From assembly GCA_036703275.1 (NCBI GenBank), contig DATNPK010000028.1, forward strand, positions 124,001 through 188,000: a stretch of DNA of 64,000 nucleotides. The letters are read 5' to 3'. Source of the stretch: Coleofasciculaceae cyanobacterium. Its GTDB lineage: Bacteria; Cyanobacteriota; Cyanobacteriia; Cyanobacteriales; Xenococcaceae. Below, in pieces: positions 32,184-40,872 of this stretch (the first letter of the stretch is position 1; each line of letters starts with the position of its first letter). The position numbers were made by a program, and so were the translations under genes. The notes under the pieces are model-generated. The model worked only from the letters and a program-made list of their open reading frames with translations, had not been told where the DNA came from and did no database searches.

Positions 32184-34079
32184 CTATGTTTGTTCCAAAT
32201 AGAAATTATAGCGATCGCGTAATTGGTCAGAACTAAGATCTTTAGTCCAATATTCCACTAGAGCATGACCAAACGCCCAAGCATTGTTATTACCTACTCC
32301 ATTGTTTTCTAATAACAAAGACCAAATTGAACGTAGATCGAAGTTATTAATACTAGAGTCATTATTCAACAAGGTATATAAATCATAAGCCATTTGCAGT
32401 TTGCCCATCACCACTGGTGCTTGTTCGACGGGAATTTGTTGCGCCAAAACATAAGCTAAGGTACGATTCCCTGTAGTCATCGTCGAGATAAATTGCAGAA
32501 TCGGACTTTTGAGGAAAGCGGTTAAACCTTGACTGGTTGCCATTTGACGCGTATAGCGATCGATTATTCGGGCTGCTGCGGTACTACGGGCTTCGATATC
32601 TCTTAAAAAACGTGCCAGACGTAGTTGTTTAGCTGGAGCGATCGCCTGAACTAACTCTAAAGATAAGGCTTCTACATTCCAAGCCGAGCGATTATTTGTC
32701 CGATCTTCGGTCACGATCGGCAGGATTAGATCGCAAATATCTCCTAATTGTTCAACACGATAAATAGTTGCATCGCGGATTGATTTTTCTTTAGGTAGAG
32801 TGCCTTCACGCCAATCATAAGGAGGATTCCATTCTCGAATTGGGCGCAGGCGATCGACCTGTGTCACAATTCCCACAGCGCTTAAATCTGGGAGATCTTG
32901 TTTTAAAGCTTGTAAAAAGTCTAGATCCATTTGTAAAGCAGGATCGAGTGCTGGTGTTACCAATAACAATAAATCCGCTGTTGCTGCATAATCTAAAACC
33001 TGTTCCCAAAGTTCAGGGCGGTTTACCTGTTCATAACCAGGAGTATCTAAGAGGTTTAAGACTTCTTGATTCGGTGTTTGCCAGCGATAATTTTGGATTT
33101 TATCGGTACTGGGTAATACATCTACCTCTGCTTTCTCTGCTTGAAAGAGGGTATTGATCACGCTACTTTTACCTGCGCCAGTACGCCCAACCAGAATAAT
33201 ATTAACTGGCTTTTGCTCGACTTCTGTTTGGGGTTCGACTGATTGTAAGATCTCTTTGAGGGTTTGAGTTTTGGCTTTGGGTAAGGCAGTAGGTGTAACT
33301 TCAGGCAGGGTGATAGTTTTATCGCCATAAAGTGCGATCGCCTGTTGCGCTAAGTTTCTCAATGCTACTTCCCTAATTAATTGACCTAGATTCAAAAGTA
33401 ACTCTTGATTTGCCTGATTATTAAACTTTTTCGTTGCTACGTTTGCGGCTGCAGCTGCGGGATTAATTAACCATTGTGACCATTTGAACGCTTGAGTCAG
33501 TTTGCGTGCTGAGGGTTCTAATTTACGATATACTTCAAAGGCTTCTACCGCCTGTCCAATCGAAACCCGATTCAAGACAGGAGACAACTTTTGCATTACA
33601 CGGTCAGTATCATCTACAGTACCGCGAATCAGCCCGTAAGCTTGGGGAAGATAAATATTTAGCAGAGGGCGTTTAACTTGAGGATTATAAACATGAGCGA
33701 TCGCGCTGACTAATTCCTGACATCGCTGCCAAAAAGTCTGCCAGTCCTCCCAAATTGGCTCATCTGTTTGGGTTTTGGCAATAATCTGCTGTAACGAGGC
33801 AGTAATTTGCTGTTGTTTGTCTACTGCTGCATTTAGTTCGGAATTTTGCTCTAGTTCTTCGTTAATTTCTTCGATCGCTGATTCGATCTCTGCCAGAGGT
33901 GATTTTGTCCATTTGGCTAACAGCCACCGCCACACCGCAAAAACCAGGACAACTAAGCCCCAAATCCAGTTAATACCCCAATCATGAATTTGTGAACCTG
34001 CTGCCACTAATAAAAAAACTATAATAGCTGCAATTGGAAAAACTAAAACCGCGACTTGCCAAGGTTTGATACTTACCAT
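32184..34079 (-). CDS. Membrane-anchored Era/dynamin-like GTPase
   Basis: The 631-residue protein has two N-terminal transmembrane helices (about residues 9-29 and 36-54) and a long helical, partly coiled-coil region. A GTPase domain starts near residue 290, with G1 VGRTGAGKSSVIN, G3 LLDTPGYEQ and a G4-like TQVDRL (TQVD instead of NKxD), followed by a helical C-terminal part. This resembles the cyanobacterial YcjX/Era-like membrane GTPases of unknown role, sometimes linked to membrane remodelling. The ATG at 34079 reads MVSIKPWQVAVLVFP. It is divergent from the phosphotransferase gene at 34252. Confidence 0.85.
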   Translation of the reverse strand: MVSIKPWQVAVLVFPIAAIIVFLLVAAGSQIHDWGINWIWGLVVLVFAVWRWLLAKWTKSPLAEIESAIEEINEELEQNSELNAAVDKQQQITASLQQIIAKTQTDEPIWEDWQTFWQRCQELVSAIAHVYNPQVKRPLLNIYLPQAYGLIRGTVDDTDRVMQKLSPVLNRVSIGQAVEAFEVYRKLEPSARKLTQAFKWSQWLINPAAAAANVATKKFNNQANQELLLNLGQLIREVALRNLAQQAIALYGDKTITLPEVTPTALPKAKTQTLKEILQSVEPQTEVEQKPVNIILVGRTGAGKSSVINTLFQAEKAEVDVLPSTDKIQNYRWQTPNQEVLNLLDTPGYEQVNRPELWEQVLDYAATADLLLLVTPALDPALQMDLDFLQALKQDLPDLSAVGIVTQVDRLRPIREWNPPYDWREGTLPKEKSIRDATIYRVEQLGDICDLILPIVTEDRTNNRSAWNVEALSLELVQAIAPAKQLRLARFLRDIEARSTAAARIIDRYTRQMATSQGLTAFLKSPILQFISTMTTGNRTLAYVLAQQIPVEQAPVVMGKLQMAYDLYTLLNNDSSINNFDLRSIWSLLLENNGVGNNNAWAFGHALVEYWTKDLSSDQLRDRYNFYLEQT

Positions 34080-34251
34080 TGCTTTTTCCTCGCCTTTTCA
34101 CCCTGTTTATCCTAGCGATATTTTTCATGGAGTGACAAAGTTAAAAGATGCTCTCGATCAGATGAAATAAGGAATACCTGCCGATGAAAGTTGTTCAATT
34201 CATCATTAAACTGATAGTATTCTTATTCGTAGCTAAATTGGCTATTCAACT

Positions 34252-35211
34252 ATGTCAATTGCCAACCAACTAATCCCCGCACAACAGCTTAAATCAGTAT
34301 TAGATAAACATTACAATTTGCGATCGCCACTATCAATTAAGCTGATTGGATCGGGATTTAACCATAACTACCAAGTTAAAACAGCTAAGCAAAAATTTGT
34401 TTTACGAATTTATTTGAATAATAAATATTACATTCAAAGTTCTGATGACTTTAAATTTGAGTTAGACTTACTTGAATATTTAACCGCACAGAACATACCA
34501 GTTTCCTCACCGATTAAGAATAATCGCCAAGAATATCTATCATCTGCTAAATTCAACGATCATATTCGCTATTTTGCTTTGTTTAATTTTGCCAAAGGTA
34601 AAAAATTTGACCTAAGTATTAATGAACAAAATATCTATCAGCTAGGTAAAATAATTGCTACCTTACATACGACGACAAAGCATTTTTACAGTAATTATTA
34701 TCGCTATAGTCTAGATTTAGATAAGATTTTGGTTGAGCCAATCCAAATTTTAAAGCATCATTTATTGAGTAAAAATAAACAAAATTTAGATTTTTTTCAG
34801 TCTACCTATGAACAACTATTACAAAATGTTCGAGGATTAAGCAAAACATCAGCAAATTTTGGCTTGATTCACGGAGATTTAAACGAAACCAATATTCATT
34901 TTGAGCGAGATTTAGGATTTACTATCCTCGATTTCGACCACTGTGGTTATGGCTGGCGAGCTTATGATTTGATTGCATTTTGGGATATTGATGCTCGATT
35001 ATGGCACTGTTTTATTGAAGGCTACGAATCAGTGAGAAGACTCTCCCCGCAGGAAAAAGAGTTAATGCCGACGTTTGCAGCCATCAGAGATATCTGGGAT
35101 ATGGGAGATGTTTTAAGGATGATGCCTGTATGGGGTGAACAGCCTGACGCTGAATATTTAGATCAATGTCTAGAAAGATTACACGATTTAAAAAATAATT
35201 TCGCTCGCTGA
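34252..35211 (+). CDS. APH-family phosphotransferase (homoserine-kinase-like fold)
   Basis: The 319-residue kinase has the APH/choline-kinase fold: N-lobe GSGFNHNYQVKT and KFVLRIYLNNKYY, catalytic loop FGLIHGDLNETNIHFE and metal-binding ILDFDHCGYGWRAYDL. The length and the FDLSINEQNIYQLGKIIATLH spacing fit small-molecule kinases of the ThrB-II/hydroxylysine kinase type. Substrate cannot be assigned. It is separated by 78 bp from the O-methyltransferase gene that follows on the same strand, so cotranscription is possible. A second, unrelated APH-fold kinase lies at 23378. Confidence 0.8.
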   Translation: MSIANQLIPAQQLKSVLDKHYNLRSPLSIKLIGSGFNHNYQVKTAKQKFVLRIYLNNKYYIQSSDDFKFELDLLEYLTAQNIPVSSPIKNNRQEYLSSAKFNDHIRYFALFNFAKGKKFDLSINEQNIYQLGKIIATLHTTTKHFYSNYYRYSLDLDKILVEPIQILKHHLLSKNKQNLDFFQSTYEQLLQNVRGLSKTSANFGLIHGDLNETNIHFERDLGFTILDFDHCGYGWRAYDLIAFWDIDARLWHCFIEGYESVRRLSPQEKELMPTFAAIRDIWDMGDVLRMMPVWGEQPDAEYLDQCLERLHDLKNNFAR

Positions 35212-35289
35212 CGATCGCTTCGTGCCACGAATGATGAGAACGATGGTATTTTCAATATAAGGTCAGTGCAATGCTAAGCTAAATAAATC

Positions 35290-35952
35290 ATGAGTAAAGC
35301 AAGTTTAGGATTAGACGATAAAGTATATAAATACTTACTTTCGGTATCGCTACGAGAACCCGAAGTATTAACCAAATTACGTCAAGAAACTAACCAACAT
35401 CCAGCCAGCATCATGCAAATCTCTCCCGATCAGGGACAGTTTATGGCGTTGCTAATTAAATTGTTAGGAGCCAAAAAAACTTTAGATATTGGTGTATTTA
35501 CAGGCTATAGTTCCTTGGCTGTAGCGTTGGCACTACCTGAAGATGGCAAGGTTATAGCTTGCGATCGCGATCCTGAAGCCACAAAAGTTGCTCGCCGTTA
35601 CTGGCAATTAGCAGGAGTTGAATCTAAAATAGATTTCCGCCTAGCACCAGCATTAGAAACCTTAGATCAATTAATTGCCGCAGGTGAGTCTGGCAGCTTC
35701 GACTTTGCCTTTATTGATGCCGATAAGCGCAACTACGCTAACTATTATGAGCGAGCTTTAACCCTATTACGTTCTGGAGGTATTGTTGCCATAGACAATG
35801 TGCTGTGGTTTGGTAGTGTTGCCGATCCTGAAGATACGGAGCAAAGAACGGTTGCTATTCGTGAATTTAATCAAAAACTTCATCAAGATACCAGAGTAGA
35901 AATTAGTTTGCTGGCGATCGCTGATGGTTTGACTTTAGCATTTAAGCTGTAA
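35290..35952 (+). CDS. Class I SAM-dependent O-methyltransferase (CCoAOMT family)
   Basis: The 220-residue protein matches the caffeoyl-CoA/catechol O-methyltransferase family found in most cyanobacteria. Motif I is KTLDIGVFTGYSSLAVALAL, the acidic residue follows in VIACDRDPEA, and the metal-binding DFAFIDADKRNYANYYERAL and IVAIDNVLW motifs are intact. These enzymes methylate catechol-type oxygens in a divalent-metal-dependent way. The ATG at 35290 yields the complete fold. It follows the phosphotransferase gene with a short gap. Confidence 0.9.
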   Translation: MSKASLGLDDKVYKYLLSVSLREPEVLTKLRQETNQHPASIMQISPDQGQFMALLIKLLGAKKTLDIGVFTGYSSLAVALALPEDGKVIACDRDPEATKVARRYWQLAGVESKIDFRLAPALETLDQLIAAGESGSFDFAFIDADKRNYANYYERALTLLRSGGIVAIDNVLWFGSVADPEDTEQRTVAIREFNQKLHQDTRVEISLLAIADGLTLAFKL

Positions 35953-36302
35953 TTAAAGATTGGTTAGTGGATCTATTCGTTTTAGATCTTGCTGTAAAAA
36001 GATCCACAGATGAACACAGATGATTGATTTGCTTACCAACCATGTTTGAGTTTTTGATAAGTTATTAATAAGTTTTTATTGAGAAAACTCAATCATACTA
36101 CTACCGAACCTAAGAGCGATCGCATTGTCGGTGGTGCTTTTGAGTTGGCTGTAGCCAGCATAGTACCAAGAATGTGACGGCGTAGACGACGCGCTAAATA
36201 AAATGATTTGGCGTTGGTGAATCCAGGTATGATTTTTGAGATTTGAAAATTTTAATTGAATTTAAGAAGCTAATAGCTAATAGCTACTAAAGTCGGTTTT
36301 AC
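35953..36302. other. Intergenic region with repeat fragments
   Basis: The spacer between convergent genes holds a HIP1-containing GC-richer block (about 36112-36205) and an AGCTAATAGCTAATAGCT tract at 36268-36285 just past the stop of the convergent gene. No gene is seen. Confidence 0.4.
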
Positions 36303-37496
36303 TTATATTTTCTTGCTTTTCTCTCTTGTTTTTGGCACACTACCGTTTTCATTGGCTTCGCATGGAACTTCTTGTGGGTCATAATTGGCGATAGCTCTTT
36401 TCCTTAGCTCATCGAACACATTATTGATACAGTTAGCTAAAGCCCGATCGTTACCACTTAGTGGTTTTAGATGGCTTAATAAACTACTGAGTCTACTTAG
36501 CTTAAGGTCATATCCTTCAAAGGATTTGCCAATAAAATTTTTAGATCTACTAGCTAATTCGGCACTGAGAGCTTCTATATCATCTTTGGATATGTTGTCA
36601 TAAGAGAAAGCAATTAGGGCAGTCAAACCGAAAAAGTTTTGGCTTAAATTGATTAAGCATTTTGTGGTTCTTCCATCAGGAAATAAGCCAAAAAAGGGAA
36701 TTGCCGAGCTGGTTTTTTTATTTATTTCTTCTGTGCCATAAATTTCTGGTGCTAGAAAAATAGAAGGCTGGTCGATAATCGCTCTCTTGCTAGAAATTTG
36801 GTAATCAACTTGATTATTAGCTAATAAAGTATTTATTTGGCGATCACTATTTTTTCGAGCAAATTCTAGATTTTCAACTTCTCTTTCGATTATTTGAAAT
36901 TGCTTTTTGGTGATGCCACATTGTTGTAAATTATTTACCAAATTTTCAGGGTCGTTACTGAGAATTTCTAAAAGGCTAATATACTTACATCCGAGACTAT
37001 GCCCTAACCAAAAATAGTTGGAGTGGGTGAGATATACGTCTAAAGATTTTTGCAAAGATTTTCGGTCAGTTTGTTCTAATATATATGCAATAAGTTCGGC
37101 TTTAATAGCAGATTCTTCATATAATAATTGGATCGATGCACCCCAATGATTCACCAGCTTTTCTTTCCAAAGCAATGGAGGAATTACCGAGCTAGGATAA
37201 GCGATTATTGTGTATCCTTGATTGTATAAACTTTTAAGTAGAAAATAATAGAAAACTGTTGGTAGAGAGCCAAATATAAAAAAGCTACCCACGAATTGAA
37301 TTATACCTTTGGGGTTGGGATGAATCGCGACCCAACTATGAGAAAAGGCTTGAAAATGTAAATTTGCATCAGAATCTTTGGACAGGCTCATAACAGTTAT
37401 ACTCCCTAGCGAACTGATTAGTCGATCTTGCTTTTGGTTAACTTCAAATCTTCTTGCTGAAATAATGCGAGTACCATCTATTGTGTTTAGCGGCAC
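36303..37496 (-). CDS. DUF1350 family protein (alpha/beta-hydrolase-like)
   Basis: The 397-residue protein has the DUF1350 pattern known from cyanobacteria and plastids: SWVAIHPNPKGIIQFVGSFF, then FGSLPTVFYYFLLKSLYNQGYTI, with AYPSSVIPP, and later NYFWLGHSLGCKYISLLEI, which looks like an alpha/beta-hydrolase elbow (GHSLG). The function of DUF1350 is not known. The frame opens at a GTG (37496) with AGGGA 8 bases upstream; an ATG at 37391 is also possible, and the domain itself begins after it. The unknown gene at 37549-38316 lies upstream on the same strand, 52 bp away, so the two are probably cotranscribed. Confidence 0.7.
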   Translation of the reverse strand: MPLNTIDGTRIISARRFEVNQKQDRLISSLGSITVMSLSKDSDANLHFQAFSHSWVAIHPNPKGIIQFVGSFFIFGSLPTVFYYFLLKSLYNQGYTIIAYPSSVIPPLLWKEKLVNHWGASIQLLYEESAIKAELIAYILEQTDRKSLQKSLDVYLTHSNYFWLGHSLGCKYISLLEILSNDPENLVNNLQQCGITKKQFQIIEREVENLEFARKNSDRQINTLLANNQVDYQISSKRAIIDQPSIFLAPEIYGTEEINKKTSSAIPFFGLFPDGRTTKCLINLSQNFFGLTALIAFSYDNISKDDIEALSAELASRSKNFIGKSFEGYDLKLSRLSSLLSHLKPLSGNDRALANCINNVFDELRKRAIANYDPQEVPCEANENGSVPKTREKSKKI

Positions 37497-37548
37497 TCGC
37501 TATTTCCCTAACTTGTCAAAAGAATTTTTACGGCTTAACTAATAAGTT

Positions 37549-38316
37549 TTAGCGCGTTAATTGCTCTTCCTTAACGTCAAATCTTTCTAACAAAACGTCG
37601 ATCATTTGACGCTGCTCGCCAGGTTTAAGTTCGCTAATTTTTTGCACAAAGGGATCATCACTAATGCTACTTAGCAAGCTGGGTTCTTTTTCAATCGCAT
37701 CAAATATTATTTGTCTGGGTGGAAGAGTAATCGAAGGAGTAATCGAAGGAGAAGCAAGATCTGCTTCTAAGGTTACTTCAGAGCCACCATTTGCCAGTGG
37801 CAGACTATAGGCTTGCTGATCGAAGTCGCCTATGGCTGGAGGAGTTATATTACCCTGTGGTAAAAAAGTACCTCGCTGTTGTGCAGAAAGCAATAGTGTC
37901 CTCATCCTGTCTAGACCATTAACTGGAGAAGCTGATGGAATTGACAGTCTAACATAGCCACGAATTTCGGTATTTCTGTTAGTTACTACTTCACGTTTAC
38001 GAACATCTGGTAGTAATAAGAATAGACCTGTATCTAAGGCTGGAAGATTGAACCTAAAAGTTTTTAGGCAGTTCAAAATTCCTGCTATTGGTAGCTCAAT
38101 ATTTGTGCCATTGACATCCCAAAATGCAGCAAAAGAACTGGAATTAAAATTGGGAGTGTTAGCTTTGAAAGTTAGCTGTATTTCTAAATTACTAAAGCTA
38201 GGATTGGAGATCGTTAAAAAGTAACCTTGAATAACGGTACGATTGGGAGACGATGGAGCGTCGATTATCGGTTTAACCAACAGTTCGTAATTTGAAACAT
38301 TAATAGTCTCAGCCAT
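37549..38316 (-). CDS. Unknown protein paired with DUF1350 gene
   Basis: The 255-residue protein seems to have an N-terminal beta-sandwich-like half (about residues 1-150; VIQGYFLTISNPSFSNLEIQ and EIRGYVRLSIPSA), a Pro/Gly-rich linker and a helical C-terminal segment with KISELKPGEQRQMIDVLLER. It lacks signal peptide, TM segments and catalytic motifs, so a cytosolic or peripheral binding role is likely. I do not recognise a family. A GAGG element precedes the ATG at 38316. Pairing with a DUF1350 hydrolase-like gene is the only functional clue. Confidence 0.7.
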   Translation of the reverse strand: MAETINVSNYELLVKPIIDAPSSPNRTVIQGYFLTISNPSFSNLEIQLTFKANTPNFNSSSFAAFWDVNGTNIELPIAGILNCLKTFRFNLPALDTGLFLLLPDVRKREVVTNRNTEIRGYVRLSIPSASPVNGLDRMRTLLLSAQQRGTFLPQGNITPPAIGDFDQQAYSLPLANGGSEVTLEADLASPSITPSITLPPRQIIFDAIEKEPSLLSSISDDPFVQKISELKPGEQRQMIDVLLERFDVKEEQLTR

Positions 38317-38643
38317 TTTAGCTATTTCCTCTCGAAAAAATAATTGGTTTTTTAGATAATGAATGTAGATTTTTACTTTTACTTTTACTTTCGTTATCTA
38401 TGCTCGATATTAACGTGATGAAATACTTATGAAACTCATAAAAATACTTGAAAAACTGATAGAAAAGCTCATATTGTTGCTTTTTTGAGCATGAGTTATA
38501 CCTGTAGTTATGACTTAGGATATCGCGAGCGCCTGAATATTCAACTCAAAAACTGAAAAAAAGAATTAGCCCTGGTTAATGTCAGCCAGGGCTGTATTAT
38601 TGAGTCTAGAAAACAATGATGGTATGAATTGATGGTATGAATC
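38317..38643. other. Intergenic region with a minus-strand terminator
   Basis: Apart from the terminator hairpin at 38556-38593 the spacer is AT-rich with short TTTACTTTTACTTTTAC repeats near 38370-38390 and no gene. Confidence 0.4.
38556..38593 (-). terminator. Intrinsic terminator of the curlin-like gene
   Basis: AGCCCTGG (38568-38575) and CCAGGGCT (38586-38593) form an 8-bp GC-rich stem; read on the minus strand it is followed by TAATTCTTTTTTTC. It lies 50 bp after the stop codon of the minus-strand curlin-like gene. Confidence 0.8.
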
Positions 38644-38985
38644 TTAGTAGCCGTAAGGAAGGTATTGATTTACATCAACTTGGTCTTGAACATTAGTTTG
38701 ATTCGCATCTTGACCGATGAAGTTACCAGTACCAATCGCAGCAGCTTCGTTAGCGTTAATTTGTGCGGAAGTTTGAGCCTCGGGGGTAGTATAGCCGTAG
38801 CCACCTAAGTCTAATTGGTTTTGGTAGCTAGTCTGGTCGGCGTTTTGGTGGATGAGGTTACCAGTACCAACAGCAGCAGCCGAATTTGTATTGTCTTGAA
38901 TGCTAGTCTGAGCATCTTGTGCGAAAGCAGTTAAAGGAGCAAAAGCGATAACAGCAGTAAGAATGGATAATGTAGTTTTTTTCAT
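38644..38985 (-). CDS. Secreted curlin-like repeat protein
   Basis: The 113-residue protein begins with a classical signal peptide (MKKTTLSILTAVIAFAPLTAFA, cleavage after AFA). The mature part is two ~40-residue repeats, each with AQTS.Q.N.N.AAA.GTGN.I.Q.A.QT..Q.Q.D, enriched in Gln, Asn, Ala and Gly and ending in aromatic GYGY/PYGY. The spacing of Gln, Gly-x-Gly-Asn and Gln resembles curlin repeats (S-x5-Q-x-G-x-G-N-x-A-x3-Q), so it may polymerise as an extracellular amyloid or matrix protein. No csgEFG-type secretion genes are nearby. A dedicated terminator follows at 38556-38593. Confidence 0.75.
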   Translation of the reverse strand: MKKTTLSILTAVIAFAPLTAFAQDAQTSIQDNTNSAAAVGTGNLIHQNADQTSYQNQLDLGGYGYTTPEAQTSAQINANEAAAIGTGNFIGQDANQTNVQDQVDVNQYLPYGY

Positions 38986-39147
38986 GGTTTAAGACCTCGT
39001 AAAAGTAAGATTTAGTGTGTGTTTTGCTTACATTTACTAGTTACGACTGGTCTATTTTTTTATGCAGTTGAGGCTTTAATTTGTTTGTAACATTGCTCAA
39101 TATTGACAACTTCTCGACCAGTTTTACTATCTAATAAATTATTAAAA

Positions 39148-40629
39148 ATGAATATTGTATTTGCTACAGCGAGTCAACTGGCGCAAATAATTCGAGATAA
39201 ACAAGTTTCCGCAGTAGAAGTTTTGGATGCTTATTTAGAACAAATTGAAAAGCACAATAACAAGATAAATGCGATCGCAACTTTAGATAGAGAAAGAGCG
39301 AGAACTAAAGCAAAAGAAGCCGATGAAGCTTTAGCTAAAGGTGAGAATTGGGGAGTATTACATGGTGTTCCTATTACTATCAAAGACACCTTTGAAACAG
39401 CAGGATTACTGACTACCGCAGGTTATAAGCCTCTTAAAAACCATATTCCCACTCAAGATGCAACAGTTGTGGCGCGTCTTAGCCAAGCTGGGGCAATTAT
39501 ACTTGGTAAAACTAACCTGGCGGAAATGGCAAGCGATTATCAAAGTACCAACGATCTTTTTGGACGGGTTAATAATCCTTGGAATTTAGATTACACAACT
39601 GGAGGTAGTTCTGGTGGTTCAGCAGCAGCGATCGCTAGTGGTTTTTCGGCGTTAGACTTGGGTAATGATACCTCTGGATCGACTCGTCAACCAGCACATT
39701 TCTGTGGTGTATTTGCTTTAAAGCCAACGGCTCGCCGTATATCAACAGCAGGACATATTCCCGAAGCACCAGGAATGTCTAAATGTATTCGTCAGTTAAT
39801 GACAGTAGGTTCTTTTGCCCGTTCGATTGAAGATTTAAGATTATGTTTATCCTTAACTGTGGGTGCAGATCCACGACAGCCAGATGTTCCTCCTGTTCCA
39901 CTAGATAAATTTCCCCAAAAATCCTGGCAAAATATACGAATAGTTTGGTCTGATAGTTGGGAAAAAATGACTGTCGCTTCAGAGATTAAAACCACAATAA
40001 ATTTAGCTGTCGATAAACTCAAACCAGTATGTGCGGATATGGAACGCTGGACATCTCCCCCATTTGATTTAGAAGAAGCATTTCAAGTTTGTAATCAGCT
40101 AACAGCCTTAAATTTTGTTTATTCTCAGCCAACAAATTTTGATACTGCTAGCAAGACTCTGCCTATGATGTTTCGAGAAGCGACTCAAGGGGAAAAAGAA
40201 CTTAGAAATCTCAGTAACCTCAGTCAATTCTTACCTACACTGTTAAATCCAACTATTAAAGGATATTTTGAAACTTTAACCAAACGCGATCGCATTATTG
40301 CTCAAATGGATAAGGCTTTTAACGCTTGGGATGTATGGCTGTGTCCCGTGGCGATGACCACAGCATTTACTCATCGTCCTAAAGGTGCAGTTATTACGAT
40401 AGAAGGACGCAAAGTTCCTTATTTTTTAGCTAATGGTGGTTACACAATGTTATTCAATCTTACAGGACATCCTGTAGTTGTAATTCCTATCGGACAAACT
40501 GAAAATGGCTTACCTATTGGGATGCAAATTGTCGGGAAAAGATGGCGAGAAATGGAATTACTAGCGATCGCCGATAAAATAAATCAACTAGTTGGCAATT
40601 TTCAATTGTCCCGTAGTACTTCTGGCTGA
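39148..40629 (+). CDS. Amidase-signature family amidase, 3' end recombined
   Basis: The 493-residue enzyme has the Ser-cisSer-Lys triad of the amidase signature family: Lys79 in GVPITIKDTF, the TTGGSSGGSAAA block (Ser154/155) and the nucleophile Ser178 in GNDTSGSTRQPA, where Ser176 replaces the usual Gly. It hydrolyses amides; the substrate is unknown. The ATG at 39148 was preferred over an upstream TTG. Its last residues, after NFQ, are encoded by DNA that in another frame reads as an ABC transporter Walker B region, so the natural C-terminus was probably replaced by a recombination event. The core enzyme is intact. Confidence 0.85.
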   Translation: MNIVFATASQLAQIIRDKQVSAVEVLDAYLEQIEKHNNKINAIATLDRERARTKAKEADEALAKGENWGVLHGVPITIKDTFETAGLLTTAGYKPLKNHIPTQDATVVARLSQAGAIILGKTNLAEMASDYQSTNDLFGRVNNPWNLDYTTGGSSGGSAAAIASGFSALDLGNDTSGSTRQPAHFCGVFALKPTARRISTAGHIPEAPGMSKCIRQLMTVGSFARSIEDLRLCLSLTVGADPRQPDVPPVPLDKFPQKSWQNIRIVWSDSWEKMTVASEIKTTINLAVDKLKPVCADMERWTSPPFDLEEAFQVCNQLTALNFVYSQPTNFDTASKTLPMMFREATQGEKELRNLSNLSQFLPTLLNPTIKGYFETLTKRDRIIAQMDKAFNAWDVWLCPVAMTTAFTHRPKGAVITIEGRKVPYFLANGGYTMLFNLTGHPVVVIPIGQTENGLPIGMQIVGKRWREMELLAIADKINQLVGNFQLSRSTSG

Positions 40630-40800
40630 TGAACCTACATACAGGGGCATTGGATTCCCAAACTACAGCCGAAATTTTGCAGATCTTTGCTGAATTAAAT
40701 AATTATGGGATGACGGTAGTAGTAATTACTCACGATCCAGAGGTAGGCGATCGCGCAGAGAAGCTCAGGAATATTATCTTGAGGAACAATTTTGATAACA
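40610..40800 (+). pseudogene. Remnant of a MacB-type ABC transporter ATPase (C-terminal part, frameshifted)
   Basis: From 40610 one frame reads PVVLLADEPT, the Walker B of an ABC ATPase. A four-base tandem duplication (TACA at 40636-40639 and 40640-40643) then shifts the frame, and from 40641 it continues TGALDSQTTAEILQIFAEL, then MTVVVITHDPEVGDRAEKL with the switch His. The D-loop, H-loop and Walker B are present; Walker A and the signature motif are gone. The first bases overlap the 3' end of the amidase gene. This is a decayed fragment left by deletion, not a functional gene, although a 73-codon frame starting at 40629 remains open. Confidence 0.8.
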
Positions 40801-40872
40801 ATTCAGTATATTCTTTTGGATTAGCGTCTATCATAAGTTTTAGTCTTTGAGAAAATCAAAATCAATCGAATT

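Noticed and set aside
36112-36205. Possible gene remnant in the OMT/DUF1350 spacer
   Set aside because: Short frames with Ser/Ala-rich translation reflect HIP1-type repeat DNA rather than a protein family.
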